Below are positions 38,215-46,651 of a stretch of 64,000 nt of DNA, one piece after another. The notes under the pieces are model-generated. The model saw only the letters and a program-made list of their open reading frames with translations. It did no database searches and was not told where the DNA came from. How positions within the stretch are numbered: the first letter of the stretch is position 1; the number at the start of each line of letters is the position of its first letter. This DNA is from Betaproteobacteria bacterium. GTDB taxonomy: Bacteria; Pseudomonadota; Gammaproteobacteria; Burkholderiales; Usitatibacteraceae. The DNA lies in assembly GCA_016720855.1 (NCBI GenBank), contig JADKJU010000001.1, forward strand, positions 1,357,501 through 1,421,500. Direction: 5' to 3'. Made by a program: the position numbers and the translations under genes.

Positions 38215-39776
38215 TTCAGCGTCGTCTTCTCGTTGATGGGCGGCGCGAGGTTCAAGGCCCCCTCGAGCGGCACGCCGTAGTCGACCGTGTCGCGACGCGC
38301 CCACACCTGCTGCAGGTCGAAGAGCGGGATGCCGCAGATCTCGGCGTTGATCTTCTCCTGGGCCGTGCGCCACAGCGCGATGCGCCTGGCGGGATCGGCT
38401 TCGCTGCGAGCCGCGTCGATCTCGGCATCGGCGACCTTGCAATGCGAAAAATTGGTCACCTGCGTGGGCGACCCGATTTCGGCGCGCGAGTGGTAGAACT
38501 CCGTGAGGTAGCTGTCCGCCACCGGGAAGCGGGCCGCGCCGTAGAACACGATGGCACTCGCGTCCTTGCGGATCTGGGCGTGGTACGTGGTGTGATCGAC
38601 CACGTCCATGACGAGATTGATGCCGGCACGCTTGAGCTGTCCCTGCACCACTTCCATCACCGGCAGCTGCGCGGTGTTGCTGGACACGACGGCCTTGAGC
38701 GTGATGCCCTGCGCGTAGCCCGCCTCGGCCAGCAGCGCCTTGGCTTTCGCGACGTCGTAGGGGAACTTCGGGCCCACGTCAGCCTCGCCCAGGTAGCCCG
38801 GCGGCACGACGGAACGACCGGGCGTGATCACGTCCGCGCCCACGAACTTGATGAGTTGCGGCACGTCCACGGCGCGCGCCACCGCCTCCCGCACGCGCTT
38901 GTCGTCGAGCGGCTTGATGTGCTGGTTGATGAAGAGCGTGCGGAACTCCCCCGGCCCGAACACGTCGACCTTCACGCCCGGCTGCTGGCGCGTGCGCTCC
39001 ACCCAGCGCTGCTCGCGCTTGCCCTGGATCACGTCGAGCTCGCCGGACGTGAAGGCGAGGTCACGGCTCGCGTCCGAGTTGATGAACTTGTAGACGATGC
39101 GCGCTATCTTCGGCTTGCCGCGGTAGTACTTTTCGTAGGCCCTGAGGACCAGTTCGCGCTGCGTCTGGTGCTCCACGAACTCGAAGGGTCCGAAGCCGAC
39201 GGGTTTCAGCTTGAAACCGTCACCCAGCTCCTGGTCCGCCTTGCGGCTCACGATCATGCCGCCGTGGTAGTTGGATACGAGTCCCAGCAGGCTGGGCACC
39301 GGCGTCTTTAGCGTGATGCGCACGGTGTACGGATCGAGCGCCTCCACCTTCTGGAATTGCTGGAAGGTCGAGGAGAAGGAGGAACGCTTCGGGTCCGCGG
39401 CGCGCGTGAGGCTGTAGACGACGTCCTCCGCATTGGCCTCGCCATAGCCGCGGTGGAACTGCACGCCCTTCCTCAGCTTGAAGGTCCAGGTGAGCCCGTC
39501 GGCAGAATGCTGCCAGCTCTCCGCGAGGTCACCTTCGATACTTGCGGGGTTCGCGCTGCCGGGAGGGAAGCGCACGAGGCCGCCGAACATCCACCCGATG
39601 GGGCCCTTCTCGTGGGTCGCCGAGGTGCGGTGCGGATCGAGGGTGCTGATGTCGGTGGCCTGGGCGCCGACGCGCAGGACCTTCTCCTGGGCTGCAGCCG
39701 GCAGGACCAGGCCGGCAACGGCGGCGGCGGCCAGGACGAACGCCACGGAAGCGAATCGCGTGAATAGACGCATCAT
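38211..39776 (-). CDS. ABC transporter substrate-binding protein, peptide/opine family (SBP_bac_5)
   Basis: 521-residue periplasmic receptor. The signal peptide ends at LPAAAQE. The mature protein opens LRVGAQATDISTLDPHRTSA, typical of DppA/OppA-type receptors, and contains LAESWQHSADGLTWTFKLRKGVQFHRGYG and DVVYSLTRAADPK. It supplies the transporter encoded downstream (33337-30509) and is the first gene of the operon, behind a recognisable promoter at 39811-39839 and a GAGGAGGG ribosome binding site. The position directly before oxidoreductase genes suggests that the ligand is their substrate. Confidence 0.93.
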   Translation of the reverse strand: MMRLFTRFASVAFVLAAAAVAGLVLPAAAQEKVLRVGAQATDISTLDPHRTSATHEKGPIGWMFGGLVRFPPGSANPASIEGDLAESWQHSADGLTWTFKLRKGVQFHRGYGEANAEDVVYSLTRAADPKRSSFSSTFQQFQKVEALDPYTVRITLKTPVPSLLGLVSNYHGGMIVSRKADQELGDGFKLKPVGFGPFEFVEHQTQRELVLRAYEKYYRGKPKIARIVYKFINSDASRDLAFTSGELDVIQGKREQRWVERTRQQPGVKVDVFGPGEFRTLFINQHIKPLDDKRVREAVARAVDVPQLIKFVGADVITPGRSVVPPGYLGEADVGPKFPYDVAKAKALLAEAGYAQGITLKAVVSSNTAQLPVMEVVQGQLKRAGINLVMDVVDHTTYHAQIRKDASAIVFYGAARFPVADSYLTEFYHSRAEIGSPTQVTNFSHCKVADAEIDAARSEADPARRIALWRTAQEKINAEICGIPLFDLQQVWARRDTVDYGVPLEGALNLAPPINEKTTLK

Positions 39777-39810
39777 TGCTTATGCCCTCCTCGGGTGGTT
39801 ATTCCAAAGA

Positions 39811-39839
39811 AGGATATGGACCTAAGTCCTACGCGTCAA
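39811..39839 (-). promoter_or_regulatory. Sigma-70-type promoter of the transport/oxidation operon
   Basis: On the minus strand TTGACG (39839-39834), a 17-base spacer and TATCCT (39816-39811) stand 34 bases before the receptor ATG, in a markedly AT-rich island. The LysR gene ends only 15 bases upstream of the -35, so a LysR site, if present, would overlap that gene's end. Confidence 0.6.
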
Positions 39840-39854
39840 AGGTCAATTATTTCT

Positions 39855-40772
39855 CTAACCATAACGGAAGGTTATGGTTCCGTCGCGGGCCATCATCTCT
39901 TTCGCGACGGCCCGCGCGATGTCGGCGAATGCCTCCCCGAGAGCGGAAAGACGGCGACCGCGAGGCATGGCCATGAAGACCCCGGACTCGACGCGCGGCA
40001 GGAAAGGCCGCACCAGCAGCGCGGGCGCGAAGGCCCCGACATAGAGCGGGTTGACGATGGACACGCCCAGCCCGCGCGCCACATAGGCACAGATGCTCGG
40101 GGCCATCGGCGCCTCGAGCGCAATGGTGCGGGCCACCTTCGCGTCGTCGAAGGCCTGGTCGATTCGGCGCCTGATCAGGGAATCGTGGCGGAAGGAGGCG
40201 AATCGCTCGCCTGCCAGGTCCCGGCAGCGGATCACGCGGCGCGACGCCAGCCGGTGCCCCAACGGCAGGATGCAAACGAGCGGCACGTGACACAGCAATT
40301 CGGTGCGGATCTCGGGGTGTTCCATGGGCAGCACGGAGCAGAGCAGCTCGATCTGGTGCGTGACGAGCTGCTCGACAAGTTTCGGCGTCTCACGCGCGTG
40401 GAGCATCACGGAGACTCCCGGCTGCTTCACGCGCAATTTCGCCAGCACTTCCTGGATGAATCCCACCGAGAGGGCCGGCATGGCACCGATGGCGAGGGAG
40501 CCGCGTTGCAGCGAGCGGATCTCCTCGGCAGCCACGCGTATGCGCTCGGCACCCTGGAACACCCGCTCGACCTCCTCGTACAGGAGGCGCGCCTCGGGCG
40601 TCGGGGAAAGCCGCCCCCGGTCGCGGGCGAAAAGGACCATCCCCGCGCCGCGCTCGAAAAGCTGCAGGAGCTTGCTCACCGCGGGCTGCGAGATGCTCAG
40701 GCGGGCCGCGGCCTTCGTGACCGTGCCCGTTTCGATCACCGCCTTGAAAGCCTCGATCTGGCGCAGGTTCAC
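39855..40772 (-). CDS. LysR-family transcriptional regulator
   Basis: 305 residues. The N-terminal winged helix-turn-helix is MNLRQIEAFKAVIETGTVTKAAARLSISQPAVSKLL, followed by the linker helix and an effector-binding domain (GSLAIGAMPALSVGFIQEVL, typical strand). The wording resembles NocR/OccR-like regulators of opine genes, from memory and not proven. The start is GTG at 40772, sixteen bases after the propeller gene. It directly precedes the operon promoter and most likely controls it, although LysR genes are more often divergent from their targets. Confidence 0.9.
   Translation of the reverse strand: MNLRQIEAFKAVIETGTVTKAAARLSISQPAVSKLLQLFERGAGMVLFARDRGRLSPTPEARLLYEEVERVFQGAERIRVAAEEIRSLQRGSLAIGAMPALSVGFIQEVLAKLRVKQPGVSVMLHARETPKLVEQLVTHQIELLCSVLPMEHPEIRTELLCHVPLVCILPLGHRLASRRVIRCRDLAGERFASFRHDSLIRRRIDQAFDDAKVARTIALEAPMAPSICAYVARGLGVSIVNPLYVGAFAPALLVRPFLPRVESGVFMAMPRGRRLSALGEAFADIARAVAKEMMARDGTITFRYG
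39857..39879 (-). terminator. Hairpin at the end of the LysR gene
   Basis: AACCATAAC (39857-39865) and GTTATGGTT (39871-39879) form a perfect 9-bp stem with a 5-base loop covering the last codons and stop of the LysR gene, followed on the minus strand by the AT-rich AGAGAAATAATT. It could be a terminator or a regulator-binding dyad just upstream of the operon promoter. Confidence 0.4.
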
Positions 40773-40788
40773 GAGGCCGTGCCCGGGC

Positions 40789-41778
40789 TCACGCCGTACG
40801 GATGACCGAGATGAATTCGGTGCCGCTCTCCGGCAACCACACTTCCCCCTTGCGGCCGAGGATCTGGCGGATGTTGGCGCCGGGACGCGGCATGGCGTAG
40901 CGCTCGAACTTCTCCGTGGCGGAGTCGAAGCTGAAGACGGCATTGTTCGTCCACTCCGCCATCCACACGATGTCGCGCCCGTCCACGTACACGGCATAGT
41001 TGTGCGGGTTGTCGCCGGGGACCTTCCAGGTGCGCCAGAGCTTCGTGGCCGGGTCGTGCATCGAGAGATTGCCACTGACCCATTCGCTCACCCAGATGCG
41101 GCCCCTGCTGTCGCTCCAGACGCGGCGCGCGCCCTGGTCCTTCGTGGGAGGCTCGACCACGATCGAGTCGCCCGTCTTCCGGTCGATGCGCGCGATGTAC
41201 GAGCCGGCCAGCGAGCAGTACCAGACTTCGCCCGACGGTGTGCTGCAGATGCCGTAGGGACCACGGCCCCTGGGCGCGCTCCACACGTCGACCCTCCCGG
41301 ACTTGACCGCGACCTTGCCGTACACGCCGCTCTGCCCCGTGAACCAGAGATCGCCGCCGCCATCGAAGGCGCAGGTGTTCAGGTTGGCGTAGGGAGTGCC
41401 TTCGGGTAGCGCAAACCGGCGGATCTCGCGATCGGGCCAGCCGACGCGCACGATGGCCTGCTGGCCGCCGTCGGTGATCCAGGCCGCCTTGTCGGGGCCC
41501 TGGATGACGCCGTGCGGGGAGGAATTGCCCGCGAGGTCGATGAGTTCGGTCGTGCCCTTCGCGGGATCGAAGTGGCCCAGATGGCCGCTCGACTGGGCTG
41601 TGAACCAGACGCCTCCGTCAGGGGCGGGCGCCAGGTCGTGGATGCCGGTGCGGCGGGGAGTCTTGAGGGGCCAGGACCGAAGGCGCGAGGACTGCGCGCC
41701 GGCGGGAAACGGGAAGGCGACGCCAAGGGCAGCGGCGCCGAGGACGCCCAGTGCTTCACGTCGGGAGACGGTTTTCAC
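40789..41778 (-). CDS. Tat-exported Vgb/streptogramin-lyase-like beta-propeller
   Basis: 329 residues. The N-terminus KTVSRREALGVLGAAALGVAF is a twin-arginine signal. The mature part has repeated blades of the type GVWFTAQSSGHLGHFDP, AAWITDGGQQAIVRV, DLWFTGQSGVYGKV and RIWVSEWVSGNLSMHDP, about six to seven in all, as in virginiamycin B lyase (Vgb) and SMP-30-like propellers. The lyase catalytic His/Glu are not assigned, so a binding or lactone-hydrolase role is equally possible. The start is GTG at 41778 with AAAGGAG six bases upstream. It is probably co-transcribed with the LysR gene. Confidence 0.82.
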   Translation of the reverse strand: MKTVSRREALGVLGAAALGVAFPFPAGAQSSRLRSWPLKTPRRTGIHDLAPAPDGGVWFTAQSSGHLGHFDPAKGTTELIDLAGNSSPHGVIQGPDKAAWITDGGQQAIVRVGWPDREIRRFALPEGTPYANLNTCAFDGGGDLWFTGQSGVYGKVAVKSGRVDVWSAPRGRGPYGICSTPSGEVWYCSLAGSYIARIDRKTGDSIVVEPPTKDQGARRVWSDSRGRIWVSEWVSGNLSMHDPATKLWRTWKVPGDNPHNYAVYVDGRDIVWMAEWTNNAVFSFDSATEKFERYAMPRPGANIRQILGRKGEVWLPESGTEFISVIRTA

Positions 41779-41893
41779 GGCTTGACTCCTTTACCGATGG
41801 CCAGCGCCGAGCGCTGCAGGCAATGGTAAACGAAGTGTCCGTCGGGGAGCCCTGCAGCCGTCGATCGGGCAGAGCGTCGTGCGGGTCCCGCGG

Positions 41894-42040
41894 TTACTGC
41901 AGGGAGAGCTTCACCTCGGGACGGGCTGCCTGGGCCTTGGCCCAGAGGTTCTCGACCAGGCTGAAGAAGTCGAAGAAGAACTGCTCGGCCGGTTCGGCTT
42001 TCACTTCCCGGATCATCCGTTCGATGCGTGCGTTGTTCAT
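41894..42040 (-). CDS. Small hypothetical protein, 48 aa
   Basis: Short reading frame with AGAGGCC before its ATG. The peptide begins MNNARIERMIREVKAEPAEQ and continues FFFDFFSLVENLWAKAQAARPEV; two amphipathic helices with an aromatic patch are predicted. It fills part of the gap between the propeller and penicillin-acylase genes. Support is limited to a plausible ribosome binding site, balanced amino-acid composition and the lack of any competing frame. Confidence 0.45.
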   Translation of the reverse strand: MNNARIERMIREVKAEPAEQFFFDFFSLVENLWAKAQAARPEVKLSLQ

Positions 42041-42187
42041 GTCGGCCTCTCGTGGTGAATCTGCGAGGCCATTTCCTCACGCGGGCCGAAATGGGGCTGT
42101 GTGCTACGGCACAAACCGCCCATCCCCCGGATTTCAGCCGTAATACGAGCCGCTCGCCCTTGCCGGAAGTCACTCCGGCCGGGCACG

Positions 42188-44635
42188 CTATTTCGCCGGC
42201 ACGAGGAGGATCACCTTCTCCGTCGCCGCCTCCACGGCCTTGCGCGTGTAGACCAGGGGGAAATAGCGGCCTTCGCGCCACAGCGGGGCAAGGTCGCGGT
42301 AGTGCGGACTATCGGGGTCGCCCGACTGGCCGGGATGGTTCACCGCGCGCGAGTTGTCCCAATTGCCCACGTCGACAACAAGACGCACGGATGGACCGTT
42401 CATCTGCCGGAAGTCCGTCACGCGCGGCAGGGACTGGCTTGGCGTGAACTCGCTTCCGCCCTTGGCGAACGGGCCCACGTTGATGCGCACGCGCATCGCG
42501 TCGTCCACCGCCGGGGCGAAGGGATGCTCGTTCAGGTTGAAGTGGAACTTGCCCCACTGCCACAGAGACGGTTCCGGCCCCTGCAGCTTTACCATCTCCT
42601 CCCAGGCCGGCTTGAGCGTGTCGAGCAGCAGCCTGTCGCGCTTCGCCGCCGCGTTCTCGCCAAACCAGGCATCCGGCTTCTCGAGGGCAAGGAGCATCAC
42701 GTTCATGTCCGTGGTGGGTATCGCGGCCGCGGCCTCGGGCTTGAGCACCGCATCGCGGAATCCCTTGCGCAGGTGGCGAAGCTGCCAGACTTCCTCGAGA
42801 GCGGCCTGGGGGGAATCCGCGGCCTGCCTTGCGTCCCACCCCTTGAGGAAGGCGAGCGCCCGACCGGTCTTCTCGTCGGTCGAAGAAAGCGGTGCGAGGA
42901 GCGCCACGAGGCGCCGCGCCGGGATCGAGAGGATGTCGTTCTGGAGCCTCTCCGAGTCCTCGATCGAGACCTTCGGGAGAGCTCCCAGCACTTCATTCAC
43001 GCGCTGGTAGCGTGACGGGTTGGTCCATTCGAAGCCGAGCTTGCGCTCCTTCGCCGGATAGCCCTCGGGAATGTTGTAGGCGTTGGCCGTGGCGATGAAG
43101 CCCTGCGGCGGGTTGTACGTCACGGGAAGGTCATTGCCGCGCAAGGCGCCGGCCCACTCGTATCGGCCGTCGCCGGGCACCGGCAGCAGCCCGTCCCAGT
43201 TGGGGCGAATCAGCGCGAGGCCGGCGGGCTTCCACCCGATGTTGCCCTTCACGTCGGCGTACACCTGGTTCTCGGTCGGCGCGCCCCAGTTCACGAGCGC
43301 CTTCTCGAATGCCTTGAAGTCCCTGGCGCGCATGTACTCGAGGGAGCCGAAATAGGGGCTCATGCCCGGCTGGAGCCACGCGGAACGAACCGCGTACGCG
43401 CGATTCCGGGCGGCATCCACGTAGATCACCGGCCCGTGGGGGGTGAAGAGGAGCTCGACCTCCCTCGCCGCGCCGCCCTTCACCGCGATGGATTCCTTCA
43501 GCGCCTTGAAGGATTCCCAGCTGCCGTTGTATTTGTACTGCCTTGCGTCGGCGGGATTGAGCTCGTAGACGTACAGGTCTTCCTGGTCGATGTTGAAGAT
43601 GGTGAGCCCGAAGGCGATGGTCCCGTTGTGGCCGAGCGAGATGCCGGGAAGCGATGGCTCTCCCGCGCCGATCACGTCGAGGCCGGGCGCGGACACGTGC
43701 ACGAGGTAGCGCAGGCTGGGAGCGGAATAGGCGCGGTGCGGGTCATTGGCCATGATGGCGCGCCCGGTCGCGGACTTCGAGGGTGCGACCACCCAGCTGT
43801 TGCTGCCTTCGGGAGGCTCCTCCTCGAGCGCGGCGAGCCGGATCGGCTCGGGCACCACGGAAGCCACCCCGGTCTTCGCCGCGGGCTTCGTCACGCGCAC
43901 GCCCTGCGTGGCAAGCTGGAACACCTTGAGGATGTCGGCGGGCAGGCACGGATCGAGCCCTTCCGGAACCTGCGCCTTCCAGTCGTTGGTGAGACCGAAT
44001 CGCACCTGGTCCGCATCCACGTCCTTCGCCTTGCAGAGCGTGTTCGCCCGCGCGACCTCCGACCGGAGGTTGCGCGTGAGTCCGTGGGAGCGGATGCGGA
44101 TCACGTCCTCGGCCGCCCACTTCGCGGGCAGGTAGCCCAGGAACTTCATCTCCCACGGCAGGCCCGCCGGATTGGCCTTCAGCCAGTCGATGTAGGCGTT
44201 GATGCCCTCGACGAAGCGCTGCGTGGGCGGCTGCGCATCGAGGGAGTTGTTCGAGCTGTAGATCCGCCACTCGCGATCCATGTCGGAACGGTAGAGGAAG
44301 AGGCGCGCGGCCCGGTCCTGCTCCACGAAATCGGGGCCGAAGACCTCCGAGAGCTGCCCCAGGCCGCGGCGCCGCCACAGGTCGATCTGGAAGAGCCGGT
44401 CGCGCGCCGCGTTGAAGCCCTGCGCGAAGAAGGCGTCCGCCTCGCTCTTCGCGTAGATGTGCGGCACGCCCCACCGGTCGATCCGGATCTCAGCGGGCGC
44501 CGTCAGGCCGGGGACGCGAACGGTCTGCGCGGGCACCGCGGCCTGCCGCGCGTACGAGGGGATGGCGGCCATGGCCACGGCCAGGGCCGCGCAGGCGCCG
44601 ATGCGGACAAAGGGGGAAGCGTTGGCGGCACTCAT
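42188..44635 (-). CDS. Penicillin acylase family N-terminal-nucleophile hydrolase
   Basis: Periplasmic amidase precursor of 815 residues, self-cleaved into alpha and beta chains. A signal peptide (ACAALAVAMAAIPSYA) is followed by the alpha-chain region (RIDRWGVPHIYAKSEADAFFAQGF...RDRLFQIDLWRR). The autocleavage site is EEPPEG|SNSWVVAPSKSATG, so the nucleophile is Ser278, followed by IMANDPHRAYSAPSLRYLVHV. Family members cleave penicillin G, N-acyl-homoserine lactones (PvdQ/QuiP) or other amides; specificity cannot be read here. AGGAGA precedes the ATG. Confidence 0.93.
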   Translation of the reverse strand: MSAANASPFVRIGACAALAVAMAAIPSYARQAAVPAQTVRVPGLTAPAEIRIDRWGVPHIYAKSEADAFFAQGFNAARDRLFQIDLWRRRGLGQLSEVFGPDFVEQDRAARLFLYRSDMDREWRIYSSNNSLDAQPPTQRFVEGINAYIDWLKANPAGLPWEMKFLGYLPAKWAAEDVIRIRSHGLTRNLRSEVARANTLCKAKDVDADQVRFGLTNDWKAQVPEGLDPCLPADILKVFQLATQGVRVTKPAAKTGVASVVPEPIRLAALEEEPPEGSNSWVVAPSKSATGRAIMANDPHRAYSAPSLRYLVHVSAPGLDVIGAGEPSLPGISLGHNGTIAFGLTIFNIDQEDLYVYELNPADARQYKYNGSWESFKALKESIAVKGGAAREVELLFTPHGPVIYVDAARNRAYAVRSAWLQPGMSPYFGSLEYMRARDFKAFEKALVNWGAPTENQVYADVKGNIGWKPAGLALIRPNWDGLLPVPGDGRYEWAGALRGNDLPVTYNPPQGFIATANAYNIPEGYPAKERKLGFEWTNPSRYQRVNEVLGALPKVSIEDSERLQNDILSIPARRLVALLAPLSSTDEKTGRALAFLKGWDARQAADSPQAALEEVWQLRHLRKGFRDAVLKPEAAAAIPTTDMNVMLLALEKPDAWFGENAAAKRDRLLLDTLKPAWEEMVKLQGPEPSLWQWGKFHFNLNEHPFAPAVDDAMRVRINVGPFAKGGSEFTPSQSLPRVTDFRQMNGPSVRLVVDVGNWDNSRAVNHPGQSGDPDSPHYRDLAPLWREGRYFPLVYTRKAVEAATEKVILLVPAK

Positions 44636-44981
44636 GGATCTCTCCTGTCGGATGATGCGAAACGCCTACTTGCCGTAGTACTCCTGCACTGTCTCCCAGG
44701 CAACGCCTCGAAGACACGCGGCGAGCTCGGGATCCAGACCCGCAGTGCAGGTGTCGCCCACGACATGAAGAGGATCGGGCACTGGCTGCAGTCCATCATC
44801 ATGACGGCGTCGAACTGCCGGCCGGGCAGGTCATTCACGATAGCACTTTCACCAGCCTGCTTCAGGCCGCGGCGAGGATCGCCGCGCTCGCCCATGCAGA
44901 AGCACCCGGCGCGTGCGCGCATGAGAATGCGCGCCGCCCCGACGGGGCGGGGCGGGACGGGACGGGACGGGACGGGGAACC
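44636..44981 (-). other. 346-base gap with possible broken small gene
   Basis: No intact gene is convincing. On the minus strand one frame carries KQAGESAIVNDLPGRQFDAV and MMMDCSQCPILFMS; the frame two bases on then gives VGDTCTAGLDPELAACLRGV, WETVQEYYGK and a TAG ending at 44666. The two look like parts of one coding sequence separated by a frameshift near 44755-44790, but I do not recognise a family. The gap also holds the G-rich repeat at 44944-44977 and the ribosome binding site of the acylase gene. Confidence 0.3.
44944..44977 (+). repeat. GGGAC pentanucleotide repeat / G-quadruplex-capable run
   Basis: Seven runs of three to four G separated by C or AC (GGGG-GGGG-GGG-GGG-GGG-GGG-GGGG) on the plus strand, ending five bases from the stop of the double-glycine-leader gene. 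It is the only such microsatellite seen in the window and could fold as a G-quadruplex or vary in length by slippage. Confidence 0.85.
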
Positions 44982-45221
44982 CTAGTTCGTCTTCGACTTG
45001 CCGTTGGTCGAGGCGATCTGCGTTCCGTCGAGTGGCGGTTCGCGCTTCGCGGTGACGACCACCTTGTCCAGCTTGACCACCTGCGTCGGCGGCTCGCGCT
45101 TGGCGGTGACCGTTATCTTCTCGAGCTTCACCACTTGTTGTCCGCCGGACACGGAATCGAGCTGCTCATCGGAAATCTCGCCTTGAGCCTGAACGACCGA
45201 CCTGTGATCATTCCTGGACAT
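44982..45221 (-). CDS. Double-glycine-leader small protein with two TonB-box-like repeats
   Basis: 79 residues behind a strong ribosome binding site (GAGGAGGC). The first 27 residues end in GEISDEQLDSVSGG, the classic double-glycine leader of class II bacteriocins and other peptides exported by peptidase-containing ABC transporters. The predicted mature part holds a tandem 18-residue repeat, VVKLEKITVTAKREPP then VVKLDKVVVTAKREPP. Each copy contains an E/D-K-[IV]-[TV]-VTA heptad nearly identical to the TonB boxes of FhuA (DTITVTA) and BtuB (DTLVVTA). A polar tail (DGTQIASTNGKSKTN) follows. No cysteines are present. No maturation or export gene is adjacent. It could be a secreted TonB-targeting peptide, a RiPP precursor, or a decoy; the homology class is unknown to me. 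Confidence 0.75.
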   Translation of the reverse strand: MSRNDHRSVVQAQGEISDEQLDSVSGGQQVVKLEKITVTAKREPPTQVVKLDKVVVTAKREPPLDGTQIASTNGKSKTN

Positions 45222-45463
45222 GATGCCTCCTCGTTATGGTTGCGTTGTATTCGGGCTTGAACCGCCGGGTGGAAGCACTCGATCACGCGACGGTACGGAA
45301 CCAAGACTACCGATCGGCAACACGGCCGTCCGAGGCGTATGCGGCCTTCGCAATGCCGAATATTCACGCTGCATGACCGGGCAACGCCACGCCTGCCGCC
45401 CTTCCGCCAGGGACGTAACGGCAGGCGTAACATCACCAGCTTCGGATTTCGAGGAATGAGTCC

Positions 45464-46651
45464 ATGAATGTCGACAGGACCCCGCCGTCCCGTTCACTCG
45501 GGCCGGCCACCGGCTGCGTCGCCCTGCTGGTCGCGACACGCAAGGGGGCCTTCATCTTTCGATCGGACAAGGCGCGGCGAGCCTGGCGCGTCGCAGGGCC
45601 GATGTTCTTCGGACACATCGTCCATCACATGGTGCTCGATACCCGGCCGAACGCGAGGGGCAGGCGCACGCTGCTCGCCGCCACGAGCACCGGGCACCTG
45701 GGGCCGACCATTTTTCGCTCCACGGATCTCGGCAGGAGCTGGAACGAGGCGACCCGGCCTCCGGCGTTTCCCAAGGCCGCCACGGGGCAGACGGCCCGCA
45801 CCGTCGGTCACACGTTCTGGCTCACTCCCGGGTACGCTGGCGAGCCCGGCGTCTGGTACGCGGGAACCTCACCGCAGGGCCTCTTCCGAACCGAGGACGA
45901 CGGCGAGAGCTGGTCACCCGTGACGGGGTTCAACGACCATCCGATGATCGAGCGCTGGACCGGTGGCGAGAAGGACGGCACGCCCGACGGCCCGAAGCTG
46001 CACTCGATCAACGTCGATCCGCGCGACCCGCGGCACCTCTACATCGCGATGTCGAGCGGCGGCGTGTTCGAGAGCAGGGACCGCGGCGGAAGCTGGCGGC
46101 CGTTGAACGCGGGCGTCCTTGCCGATTTCATGCCGGACAAGTACCCCGAGTACGGCCAGGACGCGCATTGCGTGCGCCTGCATCCCGCGGCCCCCGACGT
46201 GCTCTACCAGCAGAACCACTGCGGAATCTACCGCATCGAGCGGCCCGGTGTGGAGTGGCAACGCATCGGCGACAACATGCCGAAGAGGATCGGCGACATC
46301 GGATTTCCCCTGGTGCTGCATCCGCGCGATCCGGCGACGCTGTGGGTGTTTCCGATGGACGGCGGCACCGTGTGGCCGCGGACCAGCCCCGGGGGCAAGC
46401 CGGCAGCCTACATGTCACGCGATGCGGGCAGGCGCTGGAAGCGCCAGGATGCGGGGCTGCCGAAGAGTCAGGGCTGGTTCACGGTGAAGCGCCAGGCGAT
46501 GAGCGCCGATGCCCACGAACCGGTCGGCGTCTATTTCGGCACGACCGGCGGCGAACTGTGGGCGACACGCAACGAAGGTGAAAAGTGGACGTGCGTCGCC
46601 CGCCACTTGCCCGAAATCTACGCCGTCGAGGCGGCCGAAGTGCTCCGGTGA
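45464..46651 (+). CDS. BNR/Asp-box beta-propeller protein (sialidase/Vps10-like fold)
   Basis: 395 residues, no signal peptide. At least five Asp-box motifs are visible (FRSTDLGRSW, FRTEDDGESW, ESRDRGGSW, SRDAGRRWKR, TRNEGEKW), each marking a propeller blade. Although such proteins are often annotated as exo-alpha-sialidases, the arginine triad of true sialidases is not evident, so an enzymatic call is not justified. GAGGAATG precedes the ATG. The stop overlaps the following MoaD/ThiS-like gene (GTGA), so the two are translationally coupled. Confidence 0.85.
   Translation: MNVDRTPPSRSLGPATGCVALLVATRKGAFIFRSDKARRAWRVAGPMFFGHIVHHMVLDTRPNARGRRTLLAATSTGHLGPTIFRSTDLGRSWNEATRPPAFPKAATGQTARTVGHTFWLTPGYAGEPGVWYAGTSPQGLFRTEDDGESWSPVTGFNDHPMIERWTGGEKDGTPDGPKLHSINVDPRDPRHLYIAMSSGGVFESRDRGGSWRPLNAGVLADFMPDKYPEYGQDAHCVRLHPAAPDVLYQQNHCGIYRIERPGVEWQRIGDNMPKRIGDIGFPLVLHPRDPATLWVFPMDGGTVWPRTSPGGKPAAYMSRDAGRRWKRQDAGLPKSQGWFTVKRQAMSADAHEPVGVYFGTTGGELWATRNEGEKWTCVARHLPEIYAVEAAEVLR

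Noticed and set aside
45464..46651. Exo-alpha-sialidase
   Set aside because: Asp boxes alone define the propeller fold; the sialidase catalytic arginines and nucleophile pattern are not seen, and there is no signal peptide.
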